Positions 25,562 to 34,223 of a DNA stretch of 64,000 bases are shown here, piece by piece (position 1 is the stretch's first letter; each line of letters starts with the position of its first letter). The position numbers and the translations under genes were made by a program. Below the pieces are notes generated by a model. It was not told the DNA's origin and ran no database searches. It saw nothing but the letters and a program-made list of their open reading frames with translations. Origin of the DNA: an uncultured Pelagibacteraceae bacterium (lineage in GTDB: Bacteria; Pseudomonadota; Alphaproteobacteria; Pelagibacterales; Pelagibacteraceae); the NCBI GenBank assembly GCA_902540275.1, contig CACBMB010000010.1, positions 1 through 64,000 on the forward strand, written 5' to 3'.

Positions 25562-26419
25562 TTAAGTAGACAAAACCACTACTGTTTCTAATGGAATTAA
25601 TATTTCTGGGTCATCATATCCTGTCTCACCTTTAGGCATGAAATATCCACAGCCGTATATTTTATAAGCTGTTCCTTGTCTTTGAACATTTGTTGAGGAT
25701 TTTTTTAAACTTTGACCAGTGCCTTTAATATTTTTAGATCCAGCATTAATTGCAAAAAATTCAAACCTAAATCTATTTAAATATTCTTGTTCTTTAACTT
25801 TTTCAATTGTACTGAGCCCTACCTCACCAAGATCGAGAATTGGTGCAATCACATCGCCAAAACGTTGATTGATAAAATGATTCGTCACTAGTTGTGGTGT
25901 ATCATCTCCTTCACTATTTTTTGTCATTCTAATCAAATTTTTAAAACTTTTATAACAAGGAGTTTCTGTAGGTGTTACAAGATTGCTCGGTATATCTCTT
26001 CGATCTACATTTCTTGCTGCTCCATTTGCATTACTTCCATCATCTCCAGGTTTTGCTTGATTCATAAGTTGCGTTATGTAATTTTCATGTTCTTCTTCAG
26101 CTTTAGCTTTTTCGTCATCACTGATATCATCTGGTATTATAGTTTCGTAATTACTCATATTACATTCATCACCTTCACCACATTTTACCAAATCTTCATA
26201 TTTTACCCATGGTCCAAGAATTCTATTTATAAGATGTTTCTCTGCTTCCATCAGAGCATGTTCAGCGACATAGAAAGTTTGTTGATATTGATCACTAGTA
26301 TTATTACTTTGATGATCACTGGATGCTATTACAATTAAACTTCCACCCATTAATGACATGACCAATAATAAAACGAGGGATAAAATTAATGTAAAACCAT
26401 TTTGTTTTTTCTTTATCAT
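25562..26419 (-). CDS. pilX: Minor pilin PilX-like
   Basis: The 285-residue product starts MIKKKQNG|FTLILSLVLLLVMSLMGGSLIV. Position 5 of the mature protein is Leu, not Glu, as is usual for PilX, while the rest of the helix is typical (SLVLLLVMS). The segment SSDHQSNNTSDQYQQTFYVAEHALMEAE matches the PilX pattern of an early helix in which the AE.AL.EAE element is conserved. The C-terminal part contains the Cys residues expected for a globular domain. Together with PilV, PilW and FimT it should form the priming and tip complex with PilY1. It follows pilW with no gap. Confidence 0.9.
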   Translation of the reverse strand: MIKKKQNGFTLILSLVLLLVMSLMGGSLIVIASSDHQSNNTSDQYQQTFYVAEHALMEAEKHLINRILGPWVKYEDLVKCGEGDECNMSNYETIIPDDISDDEKAKAEEEHENYITQLMNQAKPGDDGSNANGAARNVDRRDIPSNLVTPTETPCYKSFKNLIRMTKNSEGDDTPQLVTNHFINQRFGDVIAPILDLGEVGLSTIEKVKEQEYLNRFRFEFFAINAGSKNIKGTGQSLKKSSTNVQRQGTAYKIYGCGYFMPKGETGYDDPEILIPLETVVVLST

Positions 26420-27394
26420 CTAATTAAAATCTCTTCCTATATTTCTTGTATATACAGTGACAACAACGTTATCCCTTAATTTTCTATCATTAAATTCAAT
26501 GGGATCTTTTGAAAAACCTTTTAGAGATCTATTTGGATTAATTGATCTAAAAAAATCTTTTTTTGATTTAAACGCTATTCTTATATCTACTGCTCTAACA
26601 TTATATAAACTCGCTCGACCCTCATCTGTGGTTGGGTTTGGATAAGGAATTTTTTGTCCTTCTTTACCGATTGGGATAAATTCCATATCATCTACATAAT
26701 CTCTTACGAGTTGATTATGATAGCATTGTTTACAATCAGCCACCCATTCTCCTTCTATAGGCCAGCTTGGATCACTTTCATTAGTTTTTCTTTGTTTCCA
26801 TCCAATTTTAGATTTATAAATTGCATATCTCTTTTCACCTCCATCTACCCTTGCTAAAGCATAATAGGTTACTTTATATCTTTTGTATGGTTGTGTTTTA
26901 TCATTTTGATTAAAATCATCATAAACAATATGTATCTTGTCACAACACTTTGATTTGTATTCTGCTATTTTATCTGCCTCAGCATCTTCAGGTAGACTAT
27001 CATCTTCACCCTCACCACCTCCAAAACCTTCAATAACATCTGAAAGTGAATGTCCCAAGCCATCTTGCTCAGCTGGAATAATTACTATAGGGTCGTGACT
27101 TTGTTGAATAGTTGTCTCTCCTCCACCGAATTGTAGATAAGTTTCTTTAGGATAACCAAAAGCGTTTGTTCCTAAATAATATTTAAATCCTGCCATCCTG
27201 GTATCTCTAATTAATAATTCAATTAAGTCTCTTGACGATCTACTAATTTTTGCTTTTGCTACAACTTGATTATAAGTATTATTAACTATTGAATACGTTG
27301 AGTAAATTGCAGCCATCATTAAAGACGAAACTACAATACCAATTAAAATTTCAATCAAAGTTAAGCCAGCTATATATTTAATTTTTTTTTTCAT
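26420..27394 (-). CDS. pilW: Minor pilin PilW-like
   Basis: The 324-residue product starts MKKKIKYIAG|LTLIEILIGIVVSSLMMAAIY, with cleavage after Gly10 and Glu15 as the conserved mature Glu5. Such length is typical of PilW, the largest minor pilin. The next helix (YNQVVAKAKISRSSRDLIELLIRDTRMAG) carries the conserved R..L.RD.R.AG pattern of PilW/GspJ. The globular part has four cysteines (CC near 150 and CKQC near 218). It begins within the stop of pilV (TAATG). Confidence 0.92.
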   Translation of the reverse strand: MKKKIKYIAGLTLIEILIGIVVSSLMMAAIYSTYSIVNNTYNQVVAKAKISRSSRDLIELLIRDTRMAGFKYYLGTNAFGYPKETYLQFGGGETTIQQSHDPIVIIPAEQDGLGHSLSDVIEGFGGGEGEDDSLPEDAEADKIAEYKSKCCDKIHIVYDDFNQNDKTQPYKRYKVTYYALARVDGGEKRYAIYKSKIGWKQRKTNESDPSWPIEGEWVADCKQCYHNQLVRDYVDDMEFIPIGKEGQKIPYPNPTTDEGRASLYNVRAVDIRIAFKSKKDFFRSINPNRSLKGFSKDPIEFNDRKLRDNVVVTVYTRNIGRDFN

Positions 27395-28071
27395 TAATTT
27401 TTAATTTCGTAATCAGATTGAAAATAAACAAATTTTCTTTTAGATTTTCTCAATACATTTCCAGTCGCATCTGTCTTAGCAGTTCCATCTGCATTTCTTA
27501 TTATATTTCCACTATTAATTTTTACTTCTAATCTACCAATATACATAGGCTCATCAAAAATATCATCATTTTGCACCTCACAACCATCCCATCTACACAT
27601 TTTAAAAACTTTTAATTTTTTTGTTTCAGTATTATTTTTACATTTTAAAAATCTTCCTTTAGTAAAAACTGCTTCCCATTTATTTACTTTATTTTGTGGA
27701 GCATTATCTTTTTGTTCTTTATATATATCTTTTTTTGCTTCCTCTTTAGCTGGATCAACAGTGCCATCTGAAGAGTCTACACATTCTCCAGCTGTCCAAT
27801 CATTATTAGCCAAATGTTCAGAAAATTTAGGATTTGCTGTAGTAGGCGCCTTCATATCTTCTGCTTTTTTTCCATAAAATGTATTTCGATTGCCTATTAC
27901 ATCTTCGACTATCATAGTGGTCATAAAATTTACCTTAGTTCTCTCACCTGAATTATCAATTGATTGAACAGAAAAGTTAGTCATTTGCAAAATTGCAATA
28001 AATCCTATACCAACAATAGCGGTTGATACTAAGGCTTCTAAAATTGAAAGACCTGAATTATTATTATTCAT
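27394..28071 (-). CDS. pilV: Minor pilin PilV-like
   Basis: From the ATG at 28071 the product is 225 residues, beginning MNNNNSG|LSILEALVSTAIVGIGFIAI, a PilV signature with cleavage after Gly7 and Glu12 as mature Glu5. A longer frame upstream exists but adds 49 residues before the pilin motif and overlaps the FimT gene, so it is rejected. The globular domain has four Cys residues. It starts 7 bases after the FimT stop and shares a base with pilW. Its role is in the pilus-priming minor pilin complex. Confidence 0.88.
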   Translation of the reverse strand: MNNNNSGLSILEALVSTAIVGIGFIAILQMTNFSVQSIDNSGERTKVNFMTTMIVEDVIGNRNTFYGKKAEDMKAPTTANPKFSEHLANNDWTAGECVDSSDGTVDPAKEEAKKDIYKEQKDNAPQNKVNKWEAVFTKGRFLKCKNNTETKKLKVFKMCRWDGCEVQNDDIFDEPMYIGRLEVKINSGNIIRNADGTAKTDATGNVLRKSKRKFVYFQSDYEIKN

Positions 28072-28078
28072 TTTAATT

Positions 28079-28861
28079 TTACAATTCATTCCACTCTCCA
28101 TCCACTTCGTCTTCTTTGCATTTTGCAGTATCGAATTTAAACTTTGATAATGATATGTTGCCAAATCTTGACCATTTAATACTATATAAATATTTATTAC
28201 ATTTTTGTGGTATACCACCTGTTACATCGCAATTAGTTTGACCTTCATATGCTTCGGCTGAACAGAGAAATAAATAATAATCAGGTACATCATTCGTACC
28301 CGAGGCTAATTGTTCCTTAGCTGAAAACCACGTTTCATTTTTACCAAAGCAAACGGCACCAATGGACGATACTCCACTCCCCCCATCCCAATTGGTCAAA
28401 ATATTTTCAAAACTTTTTTGTCTTACTTCAATTTTTTTAGTTCCTGTACTTGGGTCATCATCCCAATAATTTGTATCTTCAATATTACACCTACCATTAT
28501 CATTACGAAAATCGTCATTAGTATTAAGCTTGTTACCTAATGTAGTTGCTGTCATGCCTTTTGACGTCACGACAATACCATTTTGTGTTACTTCATCTTC
28601 ATCAACTTCATCAGAAGCAGCGTCCTCTCCACCTCCAGCCTTTACATGAACTTGAACAAATGCGTATTGTCCTCTTGAAACTTGAGCATTAATTCCTTCA
28701 ATAAGAGATTTTATTTCATAAACTGCACCTCTAACCTCACGATCTTTTCTCCATTCGCTGAATTGAGGATAACCAATTGCAGAAACTATTCCTATTAAGG
28801 TTACAACAACAATAAGTTCTAATAGTGTAAATCCTTTAATTTTCTCGTCCCGCACTTGCAT
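28079..28861 (-). CDS. Minor pilin FimT/GspH-like
   Basis: The 260-residue product starts MQVRDEKIKG|FTLLELIVVVTLIGIVSAIG, with cleavage after Gly10 and Glu15 as mature Glu5. The following YPQFSEWRKDREVRGAVYEIKSLIEGI fits the GspH/FimT family, whose members act as the first minor pilins in the cluster. It is longer than most FimT proteins because of an acidic insertion near residues 80-100. Cys residues lie near residues 138, 177, 207, 215 and 222. It overlaps the end of pilT by 26 bases. Confidence 0.88.
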   Translation of the reverse strand: MQVRDEKIKGFTLLELIVVVTLIGIVSAIGYPQFSEWRKDREVRGAVYEIKSLIEGINAQVSRGQYAFVQVHVKAGGGEDAASDEVDEDEVTQNGIVVTSKGMTATTLGNKLNTNDDFRNDNGRCNIEDTNYWDDDPSTGTKKIEVRQKSFENILTNWDGGSGVSSIGAVCFGKNETWFSAKEQLASGTNDVPDYYLFLCSAEAYEGQTNCDVTGGIPQKCNKYLYSIKWSRFGNISLSKFKFDTAKCKEDEVDGEWNEL

Positions 28862-29849
28862 CTATTTTTCCTGCTTTAACTAGTTCTTCTAAAGATTTAG
28901 TCATTGTAATCATACCATCTTTTACAGCAGTTTGCATGATGCTTGGAATTTGATGAATTTTAGATTCTCTGATTAAGTTTTGAATTGGAGCTGTACACTT
29001 CATCACTTCGAAAGCACCACAACGGCCTTGACCATCTTTAGTTTTAAGAAGTCTTTGAGTTACTACCATTTTCAAAGAAGTAGAAATTTGAGCTCTGATT
29101 TGAGCTTGTTGTTCAGGTGGGAAGACATCTATAATTCTATTAATTGTACTAGGAGCACCACTTGTGTGTAAAGTTCCAAATACTAAGTGTCCAGTTTCAG
29201 CAGCAGTTAAAGCTAGTGAAACCGTTTCCAAATCTCTCATCTCTCCAACTAAAATTACATCTGGATCTTCTCGAAGAGCTGCTTTTAAAGCTGTTGCAAA
29301 AGTTTGTGTTTGCTTACCAACTTCTCTATGGGAAACAATGCTCTTTTGATCTTTGTGAATAAATTCTACTGGATCTTCAACTGTAATAATGTTTGATGTT
29401 CTTGTTTTATTTATTTCATTAACGATTGCTGCAAGTGTTGTTGACTTTCCTGATCCTGTTGGTCCAGTCACCAAAACTAATCCTTTATGCATATCTATAA
29501 TATCGTAAAGCACAGGCGGTAAATCAAATTGATCCATAGTTGGTATTACACTTTCAACTCTTCTTAATACTGCGGCAGGTCCGTGAATTGTTTTATAAAA
29601 ATTAGCTCTAAATCTTAAACCACTCAAAGTTACTGATGAATCAAGTTCATGAGTTTCATTAAATCTTTTCATCTCGACTTCGTTACAATTAGTAGAAAGT
29701 AAATCTTGAAGATCTTGAGCTTTAACCACCACTTCAGGAATTTTATGTATCTCCCCTGTCTGTCTGTAAGCTAATGGCCATCCACTTCTGATATGAAAAT
29801 CTGAAATTTTTTTATTATTTTTTGCTAATTCTTCTAATTTTTCAAACAT
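28836..29849 (-). CDS. pilT: Pilus retraction ATPase PilT
   Basis: The 337-residue protein has the PilT-type short N-terminal domain and the GspE core. The Walker A is GPTGSGKSTT (129-138), followed by IITVEDPVEFIHKD, the Walker B DPDVILVGEMRD, the His box TGHLVFGTLHTSGAPSTINR, and the PilT motif AIRN/IRESKI-like QNLIRESKIHQI. There are no zinc cysteines, which separates it from PilB. PilT pulls the pilus back, so the system should support retraction and thus DNA uptake or surface movement. It is the first gene of the minor pilin operon and overlaps FimT. The divergent gene is the propeller-barrel protein at 30012. Confidence 0.95.
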   Translation of the reverse strand: MFEKLEELAKNNKKISDFHIRSGWPLAYRQTGEIHKIPEVVVKAQDLQDLLSTNCNEVEMKRFNETHELDSSVTLSGLRFRANFYKTIHGPAAVLRRVESVIPTMDQFDLPPVLYDIIDMHKGLVLVTGPTGSGKSTTLAAIVNEINKTRTSNIITVEDPVEFIHKDQKSIVSHREVGKQTQTFATALKAALREDPDVILVGEMRDLETVSLALTAAETGHLVFGTLHTSGAPSTINRIIDVFPPEQQAQIRAQISTSLKMVVTQRLLKTKDGQGRCGAFEVMKCTAPIQNLIRESKIHQIPSIMQTAVKDGMITMTKSLEELVKAGKIDASAGREN

Positions 29850-29921
29850 AATTATTTTTATCTAGAAATTTATTATAAGACAAGATTATACTTTTTTATA
29901 GTTTCCCAAAGAACTTTATTG

Positions 29922-29931
29922 CTCAATATGG
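29922..29931 (+). promoter_or_regulatory. Shared CTCAATATGG motif between pilT and the divergent secreted-protein gene
   Basis: TTGCTCAATATGG at 29919-29931 closely matches TTGCTCATAATGG at 5640-5652, and CTCAATATGG also occurs on the minus strand at 15009-15018. These are three intergenic regions of the same pilus locus. The other parts of 29850-30011 show no clear promoter pair. Chance is possible in such A/T-rich DNA. Confidence 0.3.
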
Positions 29932-30011
29932 TTAAAAAAATCTAGAGTTTTTGATCATTTTTAGACAATTAGGATGATGAAATTTTGAAGAAATCTATGT
30001 AAAAAACCCTA

Positions 30012-32261
30012 ATGTCTTTCTTAAAAAAAATACTTATTATATTTCTCTTTTTGATACCATTTTCAAATTCATTTGCCGCAACGGTAACAAAGATAGACGA
30101 TCAAGTTTTTCAAGATGCTGCTGACGGAAATCATAATTTCATGGGGGGTCCTGAATTTAATAAAGATGGTACCAAAATGTTTGTGAGTTATCACAACGGC
30201 GCTAATTTTGTTAATGATGGAGATGACGATTTTATAGCTGAGTATAATCTTTCCACACCTTTTGATATTTCGACAGCTACTTATGCCGGTGACAGTGAAA
30301 GATGTAACACAACTGATCCAGATCATGATGGTTCTGCTGTTGGAGATAATGCAACAACAGCTGTAATAATTGCGTTCAAATTTAGTGACGATGGAAAAAA
30401 AATATTTACAGCTCAAAGAGGTATGAATACAAATCCAGGTAATTCTTTTGTAAACCGCTATGACTTGACAACTCCGTTTGACGTTTCAACATGTACATAC
30501 GTATCAGATGTGGATGTTGATACAGCAGCATTACAAAATGGAACTAATGCTGGAGATAGAAGTACAAATGACAGAAACAATTTACAAGGTATAGAAATAA
30601 ATAACGATGGTACAAGATTATTTGTAACAATGAATGAAAATTCAGGTGGTCAGAATATTAAACAATATAATTTTGGAACACCATACGATTTAAGCACAAT
30701 CACCCTTGCATCAACTGCAATAATTTTAGACAATAATAATCCTTTTGGTATGGAATTTAGTAAAGATGGAAAAAGGTTATTTCAATCTTTTAAAACCACT
30801 GGTACAGTAGTGCAATTTTCTCTTGATAATGCTTTTGATCTGTCGTCATCTACTAAAGATGGTGAGCTTAGTTTGAAAGATCTTGATTCAAATCTAAGTG
30901 ATATGGTTGGTATTAAATTTAGTTCTAATGGTTTAAAAATATTTGCCGTACATAGAGGGAATTCAGCGAGCAATAATGTATTTGAATTTAGCTTAAGTTG
31001 TGCATTTACATTTGTTGAGGGTAGTTGTTCTTCTATTACAGAAAATAAAGATAGAACTGGAATGGCATTAGCTCAAATAGAAATTGCTAAAAGAACTATT
31101 GATCATTCAACAGACACTGCATTGAACCGATTAAAGTGGATAAGAAGAAATAAAGACAAACAAAATTTAACTAATTTTAATATTGATTTTAATTTTACCA
31201 ATCAAAGATTGGCTTCTTTAACTGAAGTGGTTAAAGCATCAGCTGCTAAAAAGAAAACAGAAGATAAAGAAAAAGATATATTTTATTGGAGTGAGGGAAG
31301 TATTGCTATTGGAAGAATTGGGGATACGAGTATTTCATCTACCAAAAAAATTGATACAGATGCAATTACATTTGGAGCAGATAAATTTACGAATAATAAT
31401 GGTATAAAAGGTTTAGCTTTTAGAATTGGCAGAAACAATGTTGATATAGGAACTGCTGGAAGTAATTTAGATACTGATACATATAATATTACTTATTATA
31501 AAACCTCACCAATAAAAAATGATACCAAATTTCTAGATACTATTATTGGTTTTGGGAGATTAGACTCTGATTTGTTAACTGTTACAGACGGGCAAAATTT
31601 AACAGCAGATAGAATAGGAAACCAATTATACGGCACAATTAGAATTAAAAATGAAATAAAAAAAGATAATTTAATATTTATTCCATCGGGAAGATTTGAT
31701 ATTGGCCATACTATTTTAGATGATTATAAAGAGTCTGGTATAGGTGCAATAGATGTAGATAAACAGCACATTAGATCTAAAAAGATGAGAGCAGGATTTG
31801 CAGCAGTACAAGATTTATCAAATGATAAGTATGCAATAAAAAGGCATGGTAAATTAGAATATGTTGCTAACATCGACCGTGCATCCAGTTTTAAATACAC
31901 TTATGTGGATGATGGAAGTGTGAATTTCAATGATGCGTTACATTCAGGATCTTTACACAACATAAACAGTGAAATCGGTATTGATATAGTTTTACCGAAT
32001 AGCTTTAGTATTTTTTTAATCTATGAACGTAATCAAGCATTAGGCTCAGGACACACTGATAAAATTCACATTGCAATTGGATATTTGCCTAATAAGGAAA
32101 CAAACTTTGCCTTTTCAATAGATGGATCTAATAATTTAAAATCTAATTATGTATTAAGTAAAAATATTAATGATTACATAATTGATTTTAAATTAACTAA
32201 TGATTTATTTAAACCTAAAGAATATGATGAAGCATCTTTTAATTTAATTAGAAAGTTCTGA
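30012..32261 (+). CDS. Large exported protein: beta-propeller-like repeats plus outer-membrane barrel
   Basis: The 749-residue protein has a signal peptide (about 1-22, ending SFAAT). The N-terminal part (about 40-340) contains at least five repeats of the form F..DG.K.F.S...G (FNKDGTKMFVSYHNG, FSDDGKKIFTAQRG, NNDGTRLFVTMNE, FSKDGKRLFQSFKT, SSNGLKIFAVHRG), as in a beta-propeller. A linker with two cysteines and helices follows (about 340-430). The C-terminal part (about 440-749) is an autotransporter-like barrel ending in EASFNLIRKF. It may be a surface protein displayed with the pilus. It is divergent from pilT. The family is not certain, and no enzymatic residues are recognisable. Confidence 0.75.
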   Translation: MSFLKKILIIFLFLIPFSNSFAATVTKIDDQVFQDAADGNHNFMGGPEFNKDGTKMFVSYHNGANFVNDGDDDFIAEYNLSTPFDISTATYAGDSERCNTTDPDHDGSAVGDNATTAVIIAFKFSDDGKKIFTAQRGMNTNPGNSFVNRYDLTTPFDVSTCTYVSDVDVDTAALQNGTNAGDRSTNDRNNLQGIEINNDGTRLFVTMNENSGGQNIKQYNFGTPYDLSTITLASTAIILDNNNPFGMEFSKDGKRLFQSFKTTGTVVQFSLDNAFDLSSSTKDGELSLKDLDSNLSDMVGIKFSSNGLKIFAVHRGNSASNNVFEFSLSCAFTFVEGSCSSITENKDRTGMALAQIEIAKRTIDHSTDTALNRLKWIRRNKDKQNLTNFNIDFNFTNQRLASLTEVVKASAAKKKTEDKEKDIFYWSEGSIAIGRIGDTSISSTKKIDTDAITFGADKFTNNNGIKGLAFRIGRNNVDIGTAGSNLDTDTYNITYYKTSPIKNDTKFLDTIIGFGRLDSDLLTVTDGQNLTADRIGNQLYGTIRIKNEIKKDNLIFIPSGRFDIGHTILDDYKESGIGAIDVDKQHIRSKKMRAGFAAVQDLSNDKYAIKRHGKLEYVANIDRASSFKYTYVDDGSVNFNDALHSGSLHNINSEIGIDIVLPNSFSIFLIYERNQALGSGHTDKIHIAIGYLPNKETNFAFSIDGSNNLKSNYVLSKNINDYIIDFKLTNDLFKPKEYDEASFNLIRKF

Positions 32262-32603
32262 TTAAAAGAATAGATAATAAACTACCCAGGCAATAAGAGT
32301 ATATTCAAAAAAAGATTTAGTTATTTGAAGATTTTTTTCAGTAAACTTTGATATCAAAAACTTTTTTGAAAAATGAAAACCTATATGGACAATTATTATT
32401 CCAGTAATAATACCAATAATTGTGTACTGAATTGAGAAATTTTTATATCCAAAATAACAAGCTGCAAGTAATGTTATCCAAGAAACATTAGAGATGAATA
32501 CTTTAAATATTAAACCAGCTTTTTTACTAAAAATAGATTGTGTCTTGATAATTGAATATGCCCAAATTATACCAATTAAAAAACTAATATATTTTAAAAT
32601 CAT
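32262..32603 (-). CDS. Small integral membrane protein of unknown function
   Basis: The 113-residue product is almost all hydrophobic, with four likely membrane helices (about 3-21, 34-52, 57-76, 92-112). It overlaps the start of the reading frame of the preceding gene's stop by 4 bases and ends against the convergent gene at 32261. I recognise no family. Confidence 0.6.
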   Translation of the reverse strand: MILKYISFLIGIIWAYSIIKTQSIFSKKAGLIFKVFISNVSWITLLAACYFGYKNFSIQYTIIGIITGIIIVHIGFHFSKKFLISKFTEKNLQITKSFFEYTLIAWVVYYLFF

Positions 32604-32944
32604 TCGATAACTTCAATTTCATTAATAATCCTAACAATCTTTCCACCTTTAAGCACTGCATTCACTTGTGCACATTCGTAGTAAGCAAAAGAAGTTTCCT
32701 CAGCTATTTGCTTCATCTCTAAACATTTGGATTTGCTGGGAGTAAGTAAATGTTCTTTTAATTCCAAAGGATCACCCAGGTACATCATCAGGCCAATAAC
32801 TTCACCTTTTTTTTCAAAATCAGACATTTCCTCAATTTCAACTAATCTATCCCCTACACCAATTTCAAAATCTCTGAATGCTTCATAGCCTTTGTAAATT
32901 ACAAAAACTAAAACTAAATAAAAAACGATCTTTATTTTGCTCAT
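32600..32944 (-). CDS. Small membrane-anchored protein of unknown function
   Basis: The 114-residue product has one N-terminal hydrophobic segment (about 3-18) and a soluble part with two cysteines (Cys74 and Cys91 region) and the sequence GDPLELKEHLLTPSKSKCLEMKQIAEET. It starts 7 bases after msrB ends and overlaps the next gene, so it is probably part of an msrB-containing set. I recognise no family. Confidence 0.6.
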   Translation of the reverse strand: MSKIKIVFYLVLVFVIYKGYEAFRDFEIGVGDRLVEIEEMSDFEKKGEVIGLMMYLGDPLELKEHLLTPSKSKCLEMKQIAEETSFAYYECAQVNAVLKGGKIVRIINEIEVIE

Positions 32945-32951
32945 AAAGTTT

Positions 32952-33323
32952 TTATTTAACCTCTTTAAATACTAAACATACACCATTATTACAGTATCTT
33001 TTGCCTGTTGGCTCTGGCCCATCATCAAATATATGTCCATGATGGGCGTTACAATTTTTACAATGATATTCTGTTCTTGGATAACCTAACAAATGATCTG
33101 TCTTTGTCTCAAAAACATCTGGTAGAGATTGATAAAATGATGGCCAACCTGATCCACTTTCATATTTAGTTTTTGAGTCAAATAATTTTATCCCACAATT
33201 CGCACAATGATAACTTCCTTCTCTTTTTTCGTAATTTAATTCACTAGTGCCAGGAGGTTCTGTTCCCTCCTCAAACATAACTAATTTTTGTTCTGCAGTA
33301 AGATTTTGGTTTTTTTTGCTCAT
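32952..33323 (-). CDS. msrB: Peptide methionine-R-sulfoxide reductase MsrB
   Basis: The 123-residue protein has the MsrB zinc cysteines CANC and CKNC, the active-site region SGSGWPSFYQ and GHIFDDGPEPTGKRYCNNG, in which the cysteine of KRYC is the catalytic one. It repairs oxidised methionine in proteins. The ATG at 33323 (MSKKNQNLT) is chosen; the 32 residues in the longer frame would overlap the deacetylase gene. It follows the deacetylase gene by 4 bases and belongs to the same minus-strand set. Confidence 0.93.
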   Translation of the reverse strand: MSKKNQNLTAEQKLVMFEEGTEPPGTSELNYEKREGSYHCANCGIKLFDSKTKYESGSGWPSFYQSLPDVFETKTDHLLGYPRTEYHCKNCNAHHGHIFDDGPEPTGKRYCNNGVCLVFKEVK

Positions 33324-33327
33324 GAAA

Positions 33328-34221
33328 TTATAATAATTTAGAACATGATTGATGTAAATATGAGTGTAATTCAACAAGTTTATTAAAATCTTTATTGTAT
33401 CCACCACCCAAAACTCCACAAAGAGGAATTCCTTTTGAAAAAAAGTTTTCTGTTACAATTTCATCTCTTTTTCTAACACCTTCATCTGAAATTTTTAATT
33501 TACCTAAACGATCATTAAAATGAATATCAACACCTGCAATATAAAAAACATAATCAAAATTTTCCTCATTCAATTGATTTAAATAAAATTTGAGTAATTC
33601 AATATATTGATGATCTTCCATATTATCCTCAAGCTCTACATCAAGATCACTAATAGATTTTTTTGCAGGATAATTCGATTTTGAATGCATACTAAAAGTA
33701 AATACATTTCTGTTATATTTAAAAATATCTGCACTACCATTGCCTTGGTGGACATCTAGATCCACAATTAAGATTCTTCCTGCCAAACCACGATCAAGTA
33801 AATATTGAGCTCCAACAGCTACATCATTAAACACACAGTAACCTGCACCACTCTCAAAGTTAGCGTGATGACTTCCACCAGCCGTATTGCACGCCACACC
33901 ATTTGTAATTGCAAGTTTTGCCGCTAATACAGTACCTCCGGTAGCTACTAAAGATCTTTGAACAACACTATCAACTAATGGAAAGCCTATCTTTTTAATA
34001 ATATTTGCATCAAGTGTTTTATTTTTTACATTCTTAATATAATTCGCTGAATGAACTCTTTTCAAAGTTTCTACAGAACAAGGATAAGGTGTATGAAATT
34101 TTTTTACTATTTTATTTTTAATCAAATAGTCAGCGAGTTCACCAAATTTTTTAATAGGAAATTTATGATCATCACCAATTTTTGCAAAATAATCTTTATG
34201 GTTAACTACAGATAAATCCAT
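33328..34221 (-). CDS. Histone-deacetylase/AcuC-family zinc deacetylase
   Basis: At 297 residues this is a compact member of the HDAC/acetylpolyamine amidohydrolase superfamily. The double-His motif GGSHHANFESGAG, the zinc-binding DLDVHQGNG, the third zinc Asp in AGVDIHFNDRLG and the transition-state Tyr in GGGYN are all present. The first zinc motif has HQ where many members have HH, but the zinc-binding His is retained. The substrate (acetyl-lysine protein, acetylpolyamine or another amide) cannot be decided. It lies in a set with msrB and a hydroxyacid dehydrogenase. Confidence 0.9.
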   Translation of the reverse strand: MDLSVVNHKDYFAKIGDDHKFPIKKFGELADYLIKNKIVKKFHTPYPCSVETLKRVHSANYIKNVKNKTLDANIIKKIGFPLVDSVVQRSLVATGGTVLAAKLAITNGVACNTAGGSHHANFESGAGYCVFNDVAVGAQYLLDRGLAGRILIVDLDVHQGNGSADIFKYNRNVFTFSMHSKSNYPAKKSISDLDVELEDNMEDHQYIELLKFYLNQLNEENFDYVFYIAGVDIHFNDRLGKLKISDEGVRKRDEIVTENFFSKGIPLCGVLGGGYNKDFNKLVELHSYLHQSCSKLL

Positions 34222-34223
34222 CT

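Noticed and set aside
27394..28218. Longer PilV reading frame starting at 28218
   Set aside because: It puts 49 residues before the pilin leader and overlaps the FimT gene; the ATG at 28071 gives a normal leader.
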